NCBI GenBank assembly: GCA_035578175.1
Contig: JAQMRL010000014.1
Location: forward strand, 19,041,895-19,105,894
Direction: 5' to 3'
DNA from: Catonia carolina
Taxonomy: Eukaryota > Arthropoda > Insecta > Hemiptera > Achilidae
Length of the DNA stretch: 64,000 bases
Positions within the stretch are counted from its first letter, which is position 1. Each line of letters begins with the position of its first letter. The notes beneath the pieces are model-generated. The model saw only the letters and a list, made by a program, of their open reading frames with translations, was not told the DNA's origin and ran no database searches. The position numbers were made by a program, and so were the translations under genes. This document shows positions 44,301-56,507 of the stretch, piece by piece.

Positions 44301-44560
44301 ATTTAGTAAACGATGCGATTTTTAAAAAAATCGTAGGACCAGTTTTTGAGAAAATCGCAAAACAGTGAAAAATTACACGAATAAACTACTATTTCCGGTT
44401 GACCGATTTTGATGAAAATGTTCGTGTCGGGTCCCAAAACATGTTTTTTGGGTTTAGGGGGTCTGAAAACGTGTAGATCCGGTGAAAACTCGATTTCGAA
44501 AAATCGACATGAAAACAATACTTTCCTTCCTATGTATTCATATAGGCAAGAGAAAGTAAA
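41312..44560 (+). repeat. Rep-A copy split by a LINE, microsatellite lost
   Basis: Pieces 41312-41462 and 43858-44560. The join region TTCGTGTCGGGTCCC-AAAACATG lacks the CA-repeat block, so that part was deleted. Confidence 0.85.
41463..43857 (-). pseudogene. CR1/jockey-like LINE reverse transcriptase, one stop codon
   Basis: The minus-strand frame starts within the end of an APE-type endonuclease (SELSDHGYQVLEI holds the conserved S-D-H). The reverse transcriptase follows: LKSKKTCGLDGISSIIVKEC, VENYRPISILNTIRKIFEKV, QHGFQKGRSTKTAIV, VFLDLSKAFDCVDHEIL (motif A), AGVPQGSVLGPILFLLYIN and the catalytic FADDTSVIS. After these come VKFLGVSVDRSLSWDFYI and HIRYGILVWGNSS. The only defect after the 5' truncation is a TAA at 41812-41814. 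The same frame then continues with QNFNVHNHNTRNRNDYYVAN to a stop at 41572-41574. The apparent start at 43855-43857 is TTG, an artefact of truncation. A T-run at 41463-41480 is the poly-A tail, and ACG.AAAAT flanks both sides. Confidence 0.92.
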
Positions 44561-44574
44561 AATCAGTGACGTGA

Positions 44575-46740
44575 CGTGTAGTCACTGACAACTTGTGTTT
44601 ACTGTAAGTAAAATTATAGTTTGCTCGTGCCGAACGATTGAGCGGTTACCGGGATATCAAGGGTTCAGAATATTGTTAATAAATCAATTTTTAAGTAACG
44701 TACGAATTTGAAATTTCGTACACGCAGTAAGAATGTAATTATCTATGTTATGTTAAAATTTCAAAGTTGTCGGTCAAATAATTCTCGAGGGTTACGCCTC
44801 TAAACGCATGAAATTCTTTACGGTAGCAACAAAATGGGTCGTTTTGTCTTCCAACCTCGATATGGCAATTTTTAAACAACATTAAAAATATAGGATAGAG
44901 TTTTCTGAAATAAAGAATTTTCTGTTGAAGGTTCTAGTTCGATATTAACGGTTATGGAGATACCTAATTTTCTTTGATTTTTCGGTAGAATTTTCCGAGA
45001 AAAACAAATATTTTGGAATTTTAACCAAATCTATCGGGTGAATGCTTTCAAATAACACCTAAATCATAAAAATCATAAAAGGTGTTTACTATAAGTAAAA
45101 CACCTGGTTATAGGTGGAAATTTTTTTAAATTGTCATTAATCATTTTCCTGTTTCCGTTCGTCACACCCAGATATCGGAAACTACAAAATATATCTACAA
45201 ACGGTTTACAGATTCGTAACCTACACAAAACGTTAGAGGGCCTGAATTGGGTTGAAGTTCCGGTTTCGTCAAGAAGTGGTCTAAAATCAGAAGTCAAGAA
45301 ATCAAAATCGGAATTTGGAAACAATAATAATGTCATTTGATTCCTCTTAAAGAGTAGATACAGAAATCATTGTATCCGAAGTTTTGGTTTCGACCGGAAG
45401 TGGCCTAAAACCGGAAGTCAAGAAATCAAAGGCAAAGATAGCAACAAACGGTTTTCGGATACGTAATCTACACAAAGAGTTATTGGGCCTTGTCCGGTTT
45501 GAAATTATGGTTTCAAGAATTAGCAACAAACGGTTTTTGAATTCGTAATCTACACGAAATATTAGTGACCCTACATTGGGTTGAAGTTCGATTTCGTGTA
45601 GAAGTGGTCCGAAACCAAAAATCAAGAGATCAAGGTCATAAACTACAAGAGTTAGCAACAAACGGTTTTCGGATTCGTAATCTAAACGAAAAGTTAGTGG
45701 GCCAAAATTAGGTTGAAGTTCCGGTTTAGTCAGGAAGTGGTCTAAAACCAGAAGTCAAGAAATCAAAATCGGAATTTCGGAACAAAAATAATGTCATTTG
45801 ATTCCTCTTAAAGAGTACATACAGATATCATTGTATCTGAAGTTCTTGTTTCGACCGGAAGTGGCCAAAAACCGGAAGTCAAGAAATCAAAGTCAGAAAC
45901 TGAAGAGATAGCAACAAACGGTTTTTGAATTCGTAATTTACACGAAATGTTAGAGGGCCTAAATTGGGTTGAAGTTCGGTTTCGTGCAGAAGTGGCTCGA
46001 AACCAGAAATCAAGATATCAAGGTCATAAACGACAAGAGTTAGCAACAAACGGTTTTCGGATTCGTAATATAAACGAAAAGTTAGTGGGCCAAAATTGGG
46101 TTAAAGTTCCGGTTTCGTCTGGAAGTGGTCTAAAACCAGAAATCAAGGAATCAAAATCGGAATTTAGGAACAAAAATAATGTCATTTGATTCCTCTTAAA
46201 GAGTATATACAGATATCATTGTATCTGAAGTTCTTGTTTCGACCGGAAGTGGCCTAAAACCGGAAGTCAAGAAATCAAAGTCAGAAACTGAAGAGATAGC
46301 AACAAACGGTTTTTGGATTCGTAATCTACATCAAACGTTAGTGGGTCTGGATTCGGTTTGAAATTCCGGTTTCGACCAGACGTGGCCAGAAACCGAAAGC
46401 CAAGAAAAATGGATGAATTTGGAAACAAAAATAGTGTTATTCGATTCCTATTAAAAAGTAGATACAAAAATCATTGGGTTTGAAGTTCTTGTTTCAACAA
46501 ACGGTTTTCGGATTGGTAATCTAAACAAAAAGCTAGTGGCCTTGGATTAGGTTTGAAGTTTCGGTATCGACCGAAAGTGGCCCAAAACCGGAATTTAAAA
46601 ATCAAAGCCAGAAACTACAAAAGATAGCAACAAACGGTTAACGTACACGTAATCTACACAAAGAGTTATTGGACCTGGTCCGGTTTGAAATTATGGTTTC
46701 GACCGGACGTGGCCTCGTCTTCGTTATAAGCGCTAGTGTA
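44575..46740. repeat. Array of degenerate tandem units with CCGGAAGTGG blocks
   Basis: The first 550 bases are single-copy-like, opening with CAGTGACGTGACGTGTAGTC. From about 45120 a unit of ACAAACGGTTTTCGGATTCG, GGGTTGAAGTTCCGGTTTCG and GAAGTGGTCTAAAACC recurs nine times at irregular spacing (45196 to 46628). A longer unit with ATTCCTCTTAAAGAGTA recurs at 45340, 45801 and 46189, with a decayed fourth at 46443. Open frames of 66-104 residues inside are repeat translations only. Confidence 0.75.
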
Positions 46741-46781
46741 GTTTTTAAATCCTTTTGTACTATTACACTAAACTAGCATGG

Positions 46782-47121
46782 CCCGCGCAGCATCGCACGC
46801 GAAACATGTGTAGGACCTGATCAATTTTTCAAAAGGAAATATGTAACAGAAATGTCTAGCAGCTAGATCGCAGTATTTATATACTCCAACGTACACGCAC
46901 GCACGCACACACACAACATTTTGATAAATACCCCCGCGTACGTCTTTCGATCATCTCCCCTCTTAACAATCTACTTCAACAATAAGTACACACACACACA
47001 CACGCACACAAACACACACATACGACGTTTTGATAATTTACCCCGCGTACGTCTCTCAACGTAATCAAACCCCTTCATCTAAATCAACAGCAATACCTTC
47101 TCACACACACACGCGCGCACG

Positions 47122-47155
<34 letters not shown>

Positions 47156-47334
47156 TTTATGAAAATCTTCATTAGGGCCCTTAGGGTTATCAATTTTTTA
47201 AATTTAAAAATAAAATGTTGCTGTGAATATAAATACGAATATGTCGTCAAAATTTCGTGAAAATCCGTTGAGTAGTTTTTGAAAATTAGTCTGTACAAAA
47301 AACACGCTTTGTCTTTATAATATTAGTAAAGATA
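46782..47334 (+). mobile_element. Non-autonomous element with GC-rich start and ATATTAGTAAAGAT end
   Basis: Starts near AACTAGCATGGCCCGCGCAG and ends with AATCCGTTGAGTAGTTTTTG, then TTTATAATATTAGTAAAGAT. I recall this pairing of ends from short non-autonomous repeats of many insects. Inside are two diverged 120-130-bp units (ACGTTTTGATAA.TACCCCGCGTACGTCT) and CA/CG microsatellites. Class uncertain. Confidence 0.5.
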
Positions 47335-47488
47335 AAAGGACAGAACACCTACCCTAGGACATGGCTTTTATCCATAGTTGGGTAGGTCAATTTCCTACAA
47401 CTCGTACATTGAAAATTGTTGTAAATTAATTTATCGCTTTTGGAAAGAATGTGTTTGAGCTACTATTGTGAAAAAATATCGAATTAAA

Positions 47489-47489
47489 G

Positions 47490-47545
<56 letters not shown>
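47489..47545. repeat. (ATT)n microsatellite
   Basis: About 18 TTA units after AATTAAAGT. It may be the tail of a plus-strand LINE 3' region at 47335-47488. Confidence 0.93.
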
Positions 47546-47549
47546 CTAC

Positions 47550-47598
47550 ATTGACAAAAGAAATTCGCGCGAGTGTTTCACACTAGATTTTTAAAATG
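47550..47598 (-). repeat. Rep-A 5' end fragment
   Basis: ATTGACAAAAGAAATTCGCG then GAGTGTTTCACACTAGA. Only the terminus. 47599-48052 is unassigned AT-rich DNA. Confidence 0.7.
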
Positions 47599-48342
47599 GT
47601 CTTAAAAATAAGCTAAGGGGCCTGGACTAATACTGTTTCTATAACAATTACACAAAGACACACGCATTGTCTAAACGAGTGTAATATAAATCCGTGTGGC
47701 TGAATAATTCTCCCCTTGTTTACATGTGTCAATAATTTGCATTTTTAATTAATTTTTGCGTTCTCTAATGTTAAACATTATATACATAATTGATTGAATG
47801 GAAAATATATTTATAAATTCAAGGAAAATCTCACTGACTTTCCTGCAAATCTTCAAGACCTGAGTTAGACTCAAAATCTGCCCCACAATGACGCTGTGTC
47901 CAAAACAGTTTATAAGTTTAAATAATCAATATTTGTTATTATAGTATAAATTGCACTAACTTTTATTGCCACGTACAATAAGGTAAGTATATTATATACA
48001 GGGTGAATCTAAACTCTACAGCATTCTCAAGGGAGATGGTTCTTAAATAAAAATTTGGTGTGAAACACTCACACGACTTTCTCTTTACAATACATATAAT
48101 GAACAACATATACTAACATTAGTAATAAAACATTAGAAATTAATAAAAATAACCACAAAAAACATAACCTTAATGATGAGTGAATGATGCAAAATAAAAA
48201 ACAACCTTATTTTGGCTTAATAATACGGAAAATTACTCTTAGCCGCTAAACTAGAAACTGTATAGAAAAATGCTTTAAATAAAGTTGTAGATTTTTTTAA
48301 TTTCCTATAAATTTGATTATATGCAATTTTGTCGTAAAATGG

Positions 48343-50132
48343 TGTAACCGCCCCTCTATCTACATCGATAGGTTGGTAGGGGCGTTAACAAAAAAACAGG
48401 AAAGGAAGCTAATAAAAACAAATAAATACACTCAAGTTGCGGTTGCACATAAAATATCAATCAAAAGATTTAATAAAACAGTAAAAATCATCAATATAAA
48501 ATTTAGAAAAACAAAATGAATTAATTTACAATAATAGCTTTACCCCAAAAATATTTTAAATTCTGTTTAAACAAGGTAAGACCTCAAAAATATAAATACA
48601 AAAAAATAAGTTATAAAAATTGCTTTTTACCAAAATTTACTTTTACATTAACTGAGCTTAGTAAATTAGATTTAAAAAATCAATCTGAATAAATTACATT
48701 ATTAGCTTTATCAAAAATATTTGAGTTCTGTTAAACAGAGCAAGACTTTAAAAATATAAATTCCAAAAAAATTTAAATAAATTGTAAAAATTGCTTTTTA
48801 CCCAAAATTTACTTTAAATATTAACTAATTCTTTGTAAATAAAATTAGAAAAAACTCAACCATGATTCAAACACATGAATAGCATTATCAAAATATTTAA
48901 ATTCTATCAAATAAGAAAATTTAAAAGAAATATACAAATTCAAAAAAATAGCAAGTAAATAAAATTACTTTTTCAAAATTTACTTTTATCATTTACAGAA
49001 CTAGTGAATAGATGAAAAATCAAGAAATATTGGCCAATTTCTTTTTTTAATAAATAATAATATATATAACAGTGAAAATCCAGCACAGATGGTAAAACAA
49101 CAGATAAATTTCGCAAACAGTATAAAAATGAAAGTTTACCAAATACATAATACATTAAGAAAAGTTATACAACATTTTATTGTTTTTAAGCAAGCTACCT
49201 TAATGTTCTTAATATAAATATAATAAAAATATAGATAGATAATAATAATTTGGACAATAATAAGTTTCACCATACTAGGTACATCTGTATGTAAAACGTT
49301 AATTATTCAGTTAGAACATGTTGGAGATAGAGTTTTGACGCAATAGATTTTTTCAGAAGTTAAATAAATAAATAATCACATACCGTCGCTGTTGATGTTT
49401 AGCAAATACCTCCTGTAAATTAAACCAGAACGAACACAGTAGCCTTTGCATTTTTATGTGTCTTGTTGTTTAACAGGTGAAGAATTCTCTCATAATAAAA
49501 TTTAATCGGTATGGTTATTGAACGGGAGTCGAACCCTGATAATAGTAACAATTTTCATTTCAGAAAGACTAGTTCAAGTTTAATAAACACGCACAAACAC
49601 TTTAAGTCACTAGTAACCCGTAAGAGTTCTCAGTTCCAGAATGCTATTAGCCAATTAACTTTCCAAAATTTAATTTGGGCAAAAACGAATTACAAAATTT
49701 ATTTTCAAACTGATTATAGAATCCAAAAAGTATTTTAAAATTGAATACGGAAAACCGATAAATTTAATGCCGAAAACAGACTGTTCAATCATAATAAATA
49801 AAAGAAGATATAAAAGCAATAAAACTTTTTCACTAAAAAGTATAAAATAACAATTAGGCCCGAGACATTACGCAGTCGTAATGCAACGTCCTTACATTTT
49901 GACTATCGAGACACGACTCTTTGTAACAGGAAAGTATTACATAAATTCGGCAGCAATAAATAATTAGAAAAACAGGCCACCGCTAGTTCGAGCAGCAGAC
50001 ACGCGGGTCGCCAGCTCTCGGACACGACATAAAAGTAATTAAGAAGACAGCTTATGAGTAGATGACTAAACAACCGCTGAAATATAAAAATTTAAAAATA
50101 AAAAAGTAACGGCCCCAAAACCGGACGTTACA
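48343..50132. mobile_element. LTR-2 solo LTR, 1790 bp
   Basis: TGTAACCGCCCCTCTATCTA at the left and GTTACA at the right, with ATGG on both sides (48339-48342 and 50133-50136). It shares its first 70 bases and scattered later blocks with 19622-21095. It is 316 bases longer, partly through a tandem expansion near 48540-49060. No internal retroviral-type genes. Confidence 0.8.
48540..49060. repeat. About 170-bp tandem units within LTR-2
   Basis: TTGCTTTTTACC.AAATTTACT recurs at 48621, 48791 and, decayed, at 48965. Spacing is 170-174 bases. Confidence 0.7.
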
Positions 50133-50553
50133 ATGGATACTAAGGCCGAAATCTTAAAACATCTATTTTCTTATAGATTTTCATGAAAATAACAACAGAA
50201 AATCACTAATTACCGCTAAACTATGTATTATAGAAAAAAGTGTGTGAAACGAAAGTTGTAGGTTTTTAAAAATTCTACAACTTTGATTATTTACACTTTG
50301 GCCCTAAATTTCATATAAAGGACGAAATCTTAAGAAAAGAATTTTTACGAGAGCACAGCCTCCCCAAGAATTTCAGCAGATATGGTGCCTACCCTATCTT
50401 GTAGAGCCTAAAAATTTTAGTAAATAAGGTGATTTTTAAAAAAATCGTAGAAGTCGTTTTTGAGAAAATCGCAAAAAAGTTCGATCATTAGATTCTGTTT
50501 TTCATTATTTACATTGGCAAAAAAGTCGTGCGGGCGGTGTACACGAGATTTTT

Positions 50554-51391
50554 ACTTTATCTTGCCCATATGAATATATAGGAAGGAAGTATTGTTTTCA
50601 TGTCGATTTTTCGAAATCGAGTTTTCACCGGATTTACACGTTTTCAGACCCCCTGAACCCAAAAACCATGTTTTTAGCGATTAGTCTGTGCGTGCGTGTG
50701 TGAACAAAATACCTCAAGAACAAAACATCGTACGAACTTGGAACTTAAGTTAAGTACTACTACCGAACCCGATACGAACATTTTCATCAAAATCGGTCAA
50801 CCGGAAATAGTAGTTTATTCGTGTCATTTTTCATTTTTTTGTAATTTTCTCAAAAACGGCTCCGATTTTTTTTTAAATCGCTTCATTTACTACATTTTTT
50901 TATGCTTTACAAGATAGGGTAGGCACCATGTCAGCTGATTTTTTTTAAATTTTTTAAAAAAAGATTGCGGCTTAATACAACTTTTTTCAAACATTTTTTT
51001 GTATAGACTAAAGCTTATTTTAGCGCTAATTAGTGAGTTTCTGTTCTTTCACGAAAGTGTAAAAAAATCGATTTTTTTTTAAATTTCAACCATTTTACGA
51101 TAAAAGTGTATATAATAAAATTTATAGGAAATTAAAAGATCTACAACTTTTGTTTAAGCATTTTTCTCTACAGAGCATAGTTTAGCGTGAAAGAGTGATT
51201 TTCCGTATTATTAAGCCAAACTAAGGTTGATTTTCATTTTGCATCATTTACTCATGATTAAAATAAGGTTAAATTTTTTGAGTTTAATTTAGGCTATTAT
51301 TTATTTCTAATGTTTTATTACTAATGTAAGATTACATTTTTCATTATTTACTTTGGCAAAAAGTCGTGTGGGTGGTGTACACTAGATTTTT
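50554..51391 (-). repeat. Rep-A copy, first of a head-to-tail pair
   Basis: Hairpin end at 50554. Terminus GTGTGGGTGGTGTACACTAG ends at about 51391, directly followed by the hairpin end of the next copy. Microsatellite reduced to GTGCGTGCGTGTG. Confidence 0.9.
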
Positions 51392-51522
51392 ACTTTCTCT
51401 TGCCTATATGAATATATAGGAAGGAAAGTATTGTTTTCATGTCAATTTTTCGAAATCGAGTTTTCACCGGATCTATACGTTTTCAGACCCCCTGAATCCA
51501 AAAAACATGTTTTTAGCGATTG

Positions 51523-51559
<37 letters not shown>

Positions 51560-52357
51560 TGTGTGTGTCTGTGTCTGTGTGTGTCTGTGTGTGAACAGAA
51601 TATCTCAAGAACGGAACATCGTACGAACTTGAAACTTGAAACTTAACTTACATACCACTACCGGACCCGACACGAACATTTTCATCAAAATCGGTCAACC
51701 GGAAGTAGTAGTTTATTCGTGTAATTTTTCACTTTTTTGTGATTTTCTCAAAAACTGGTCCTACGATTTTTTTTTAAATCGCCTCATTTACTCAATTTTT
51801 TATTCTCTACAAGATAAGGTAGGCGTCATGTTTGCTGAAATTCTGGGTGAGGCTGTTTTCACGTAAAAACATTTTCTTTTTAAGATTGCGGATTTAATAT
51901 GCATTTTAGCGCAAAACGTTATATAATAAAAGTTGTAGAGAATGTAAAATTCTACAACTTTTATTTCAAACATTTTTTTTGTATAACGCTTAATTTAGCG
52001 GTAATTAGCGATTTTCTGTTTTTTTCTCACGAAAACGTGTGAAAAAATCGATTTTTTTTAATATTTCGGCCTTAGAATGCATTTTACGACAAAAGTGTGT
52101 ATAATAAAATTTGTAGAAAATTAAAAGATCTACAACTTTTATTTCAAGCTTTTTTTTGTACAGTGCCTAGTTTAGCGTGTAGGAGCGATTTTCCGTATTT
52201 TTAAGCCAAACTGAGGTCGATTTTAATTTTGCGTATTTTACTAATGTTTTTTGAGGTTAGTTTTTTGTTTATTTCTAATATTTTATTACTAATGTTAGGT
52301 TTATTATTAATTATTTACTTTGGCAAAAAGTCGTGTGGGTGGTGTACACTAGATTTT
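51392..52357 (-). repeat. Rep-A copy, second of a head-to-tail pair
   Basis: Same orientation and the same subfamily terminus GTGGGTGGTGTACACTAGAT as the preceding copy and as the fragment at 50496-50553. (TG)n with TCTG at 51527-51591. 52358-53020 is AT-rich DNA with no gene recognised. Confidence 0.9.
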
Positions 52358-53020
52358 TAAATTTCATAAACAAGCAGCTTCAACAGTTTTGTTTTACTAT
52401 GAATAAGATACACACAATTTTGAGTTAATCTCTCAAAGAATTTTCAAGGCACGAAATAGGTTGAAATTTTGACAAAACCGTTTAGAATTTTCTGGAGTTT
52501 CATGTAATCCGGAAAGTGTATTTATAATTTAATTAGAAAACGTATTTAATTTAATAATACATAAAGCACTGTATTATGATTACATTTTGAATTAATACGT
52601 AAACACCGTGTCTAATGTATTATAACCCCATCTGTTTCAACAAAATTATTCAGTGTACAGACGTGTAAAATATATTAATATTAAATGTCAGTCAAATTCA
52701 TTCGAATTGCACACAGTTACACAACAAATAAACTATTTAAATAAATATTGCTTATGTATTTTAGTCAACTCAAAATACTATATACCTCAAGGCTTTTACT
52801 CACCGACCTTTTGACGTAACATACAGTCCGTTGTTTTGACGGAGATGTGTTATTTGACGTTTAAAACTACCGAGGTTCGCATAAAAGTTAAAAATGTCAG
52901 TTATCCGTGCTTTCCAACAAATTTGACATATTTATAAGAAAATTAACATTGGACAATCAACATTAGGTTATATAAATGAAATTTTTATTTTATCTGTAGA
53001 ATTTTTGTTTTCTCCAAACT

Positions 53021-53530
53021 TCTACAACTTTTATTGTATATATTTTTGCGCTTAAATACATATTAAAGCCGCAATCTTAAAAAAAATAACATTTTTTTTC
53101 TATGAGAGCACAGCCTCCCCAAGAATTTCAGCAGACAATGTCCCTACCCTATCTTGTAGAGCATAAAAAATTTAATAAATGAGGCGATTTTTTTAAAAAA
53201 AAACTGTAGGAGCCGTTTTTGAGAAAATTTCAAAAAAGTGAATAATGACATGAATGAACTACTACTTCCGGTTGACCGATTTTAATGAAAATATTCGAGT
53301 CGGGTCCGGTAGTAGTACCTAATTTAAGTTTCAAGTTCGTACGATGTTGCGTTCTTGAGATATTCTGTTCATACACATACACACACACACAGACCAATCG
53401 CTAAAAACATGTTTTTTGGGTTCAGGGGGTCTGAAAACGTGTAGATCCGGTGAAAACTCGATTTCGAAAAATCGACATGAAAACAATACTTTCCTTCCTA
53501 TATATCCATATAGGCAAGAGAAAGTAAAAA
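53021..53530 (+). repeat. Rep-A copy, 3' half
   Basis: 5'-truncated. Carries a short CA repeat and the full hairpin CCTATATATCCATATAGG then CAAGAGAAAGT. Confidence 0.85.
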
Positions 53531-53539
53531 TTATAATTA

Positions 53540-53540
<1 letters not shown>

Positions 53541-53624
<84 letters not shown>
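53541..53624. repeat. (TTA)n microsatellite, tail of the LINE
   Basis: About 27 TTA units forming the (TAA)n tail of the adjacent minus-strand LINE. The poly-Ile, poly-Asn and poly-Leu frames are artefacts of this run. Confidence 0.95.
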
Positions 53625-53625
<1 letters not shown>

Positions 53626-54836
53626 GCGTATTCTCCCTTAAAGGAAGGCGATAAGCAAACTGAATCATTTTTTTTCTTGTTGTTCTTTTTGTCCACCCAG
53701 TACTCTCGCATCCGTTTTGAGAAAGCCTGTTCCTTTCTTCTGACCACTTTGGCCTGTGCTGCTTCTGCTTTGGCTGCTCTGGCTCTATCTCCCATCTGTC
53801 CACCTTGTTCCTAAATATGTTCCTATCTGCGATGTCTTGTTCTGTTATTTTCGCTTTCCTGAGATCCTTATAGATTTCACTTATCCACGGTGGCATTTTT
53901 TTGAGAGACGTTGTATACTCCAATATTTTTCTTGTTAGCCTGTTTTCAGGTAACCGCTGTATGTGTCCAAAGAATTTCATACGTCTCTTTCTAATGTCAG
54001 CTTCTACATTTGAGAACTTTTCTACGGTCTGGTTTGGTTGTAATCTGAACCCGTTTTCCGTTTGCCTAGCACCAAGGATCTTTCGGATTATTTTCCTTTC
54101 TTCTTTTTTTATGTCTTCCATCTCGTGTTTCTTATTTAATGTTAGTGTCTCACTTGCATACAGGAAAGCGGGTTTGATAACTGTGTTGTAGTGGCGGATC
54201 TTGGTGTTTCTTGACATCGACTTCTTGTTATATAAGTTCTGTATCATCCACAGTGCTCTTTTGGTCTTTTGTAGCCTGTTAACCTGCGATATCTCCTCTG
54301 CTCCTGTGGGCTCTATAAATTCACCTAGATATTTGAAGTGTGGCTTTCTGTTAATTATACCATATTTTGTGTTCAATGTTTCAATATTGATTCTATTGCC
54401 AATAAACTCAGTCTTTTCAAAAGAAATTTGGAGCCCCACTTTTTCTGCACACTCTTTTAGTGTCTCAATCTGCTGGACCGCTGTCTGTTCATCTTCAGCT
54501 ACCATTGCCAAGTCATCCGCAAACGCGAGGTAAGGTATGTGTAACCTAGTGTTGCCGGTTCCAAGTGTGATTGGTTTCCAGAGGTTTTCTTCGCGGAGTT
54601 TGTTCTCCCATTCTTCCATAACCTTGTCTAATACAATATTGAAGAGCAGTGGCGACAGTCCATCTCCTTGTCTCACGCCGGTATTTATGTCAAAAGGTCC
54701 CGAGATCTCTCCCATGAATTTCACTTTAGATTTGGTGTGTGTTAGTGTTTGTTCTACGAGACGCCTTGTTTTGTGGTCTAGCCCTTTTTCTTCTAATATT
54801 TGGAAAAGTGATTGGCGGTCTATCGAGTCGTACGCT
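53625..54836 (-). pseudogene. RTE-like LINE, truncated at motif A, frameshifted
   Basis: The minus-strand frame begins at AYDSIDRQSLFQILEEKG, which is reverse transcriptase motif A cut at its first residue. It continues with NTGVRQGDGLSPLLFNIVLD, catalytic FADDLAMVAEDE, FKYLGEFIEPTGAEE, KPAFLYASETL and a C-terminal tail RNIFRNKVDRW then WSEER. A frame change near 53760 separates this from the true end RKEQAFSKRMREYWVDKKNN, which lies in another frame. The 3' end GGGAGAATACGCTAATAATA matches the tail style of the LINE at 6746-8333. A short TTATTA-rich stretch also borders the 5' side. Confidence 0.88.
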
Positions 54837-55020
54837 TATTATTTTTTTATTATTATTATTAATTATTTATAAATTGGTTTATAATTGTTTTTATTGAAAT
54901 TTTTTGTTTATAAATTTTGAATTTGTTTGTTTTAATTTGACTTCTTTCTTGTGGGGAAAACATTACATAGGCTACTATTCGTATTTAATTTTACATAAAA
55001 TCAAAATCATATTTACTGTT

Positions 55021-55342
55021 ACCCACCGGGTTGGTCTAGAGGTAAAGTCGTCGCCAAAATCAGCTGATTTTCGGAGACGAAGGTTCCTGGTTCAAATCCT
55101 AGTAAGGGTAGTTACTTTTATACGGATTTGAGTGCTAGACAGTGGTTACCGGTGTACTTTGATGGTTGGGGTTCAATTAACCATACTCTCTCAGGAATGG
55201 TCGACCTGAGTCTGTACAAGACTACACCTCATTTACACGTCATACACATCATCCTCATCTCATTGGGTCATGGAGTTGCTTAATGTTCTGAATTGAACAG
55301 ATAGCAACGTACACAAATTAGGGATTAAAAACAAAAAACAAA
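55021..55342 (+). mobile_element. SINE-1, full length, 34-bp target duplication
   Basis: Head CCACCGGGTTGGTCTAGAGG with A-box-like TGGTCTAGAGGT (55032-55043) and B box GGTTCAAATCC (55089-55099). Conserved body with CATCATCCTCATCTCATTGG, then an A-rich tail. The 34 bases at 54987-55020 are repeated exactly at 55343-55376. 55377-55590 is unassigned. Confidence 0.95.
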
Positions 55343-55590
55343 AATTTTACATAAAATCAAAATCATATTTACTGTTTTACCTGTTCTGAAGAAATCGGCT
55401 ATCTGATGTGTTGTACATTGTTGTACGATATGGAAGCCTCGACATCATCATCTGAAATCACATGCGAATGAATATAGACATTCGAACAGTTTTACCAACG
55501 ACTTTTAAATAAATGGATGGGAAAAGAAATAATTGTGTTAGGTTGTCACCCCATTTTTACTTCTTTGGCGCAAGTAGTTGAAATTTAAAT

Positions 55591-56507
55591 GGCTTTCTCT
55601 GGCCTATATGAATACATAGGAAGGGAAGTACTGTTCTCAAGTCGATTTTTCGAAATCGAGTTTTCACCAGAACTACACGTTTTCAGACCCTCTGAACCCA
55701 AAAACATTTTTGTATCGTTTGTCCTGTGTGTGTGTGTGTGTGCGCGCGCGCGTATGTATGTGTGAACAAATATCTCAAAAACGGATCATCGTACAAACTT
55801 GAATCTTGAAACTTAAGTTAGATACCACTAGAGGACCCGACACGAACATTTTAATCAAAATCGGTCAACCGGAAGTAGTAGTTTATTCGTATCATTTGTC
55901 ACTTTTTTGCAATTTTCTCAAAAACGGTTCCTACGGTTTTTTTTAAATCGCCTCATTTACTACATTTCTTATGTTTTACAAGATAGGGTAGGCGCCATGT
56001 CGGCTGAAATTCTTGGGAAGGTTGTTTTCTCGTAAAAAATTTTTTCGACTTTAATATGCATTTTAGCGCAAAAATGTACAATAAAAGTAGTAGAGAATTT
56101 AAAATCCTTTAACTTTTACTTCAAACATTTTTTAGTATAACGCTTAGTTCAGCGGTAATTAGCGATTTTCTGTTTTTATCTCACGAAAACGTGAAAAAGT
56201 CGATTTTTTAAAGATTTCAGCCTTAGTATGCATTTTACGACAAAAGTGTATCAATCAAATTTACAGGAAATTAAAAGATCTACAACTTTTGTTTAGAGCA
56301 TTTTTCTCTACAGAGCCTAGTTTAGCTTGAAAGAGTGATTTTCCCTATTTTTAAGCCAAACTGAGGTTGATTTTCATTTTGCCTCTTTTACTTACGATTA
56401 AAATTAGGTTATATTTATTGAGATTAGTTTTTTTGTTTATTTCTAATATTGTTGTTGCATTGGATTAAGAAAGTCGTGTGAGTATTATACAACAATTTTT
56501 TTTTTGT
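55591..56507 (-). repeat. Rep-A copy, full length
   Basis: From GGCTTTCTCTGGCCTATATG to GTGTGAGTATTATACAACAA. TG/CG microsatellite at about 55726-55760. Confidence 0.87.

Larger units (their letters stand above)
48053..50495 (+). repeat. Rep-A copy split by LTR-2
   Basis: Pieces 48053-48342 and 50133-50495. The second piece stops after GAGAAAATCGCAAAAAAGTT and joins a minus-strand terminus (50496-50553). Confidence 0.82.

Noticed and set aside
53416..53814. Poly-Leu, poly-Asn and poly-Ile frames
   Set aside because: Reading through the (TTA)n tail of a LINE.
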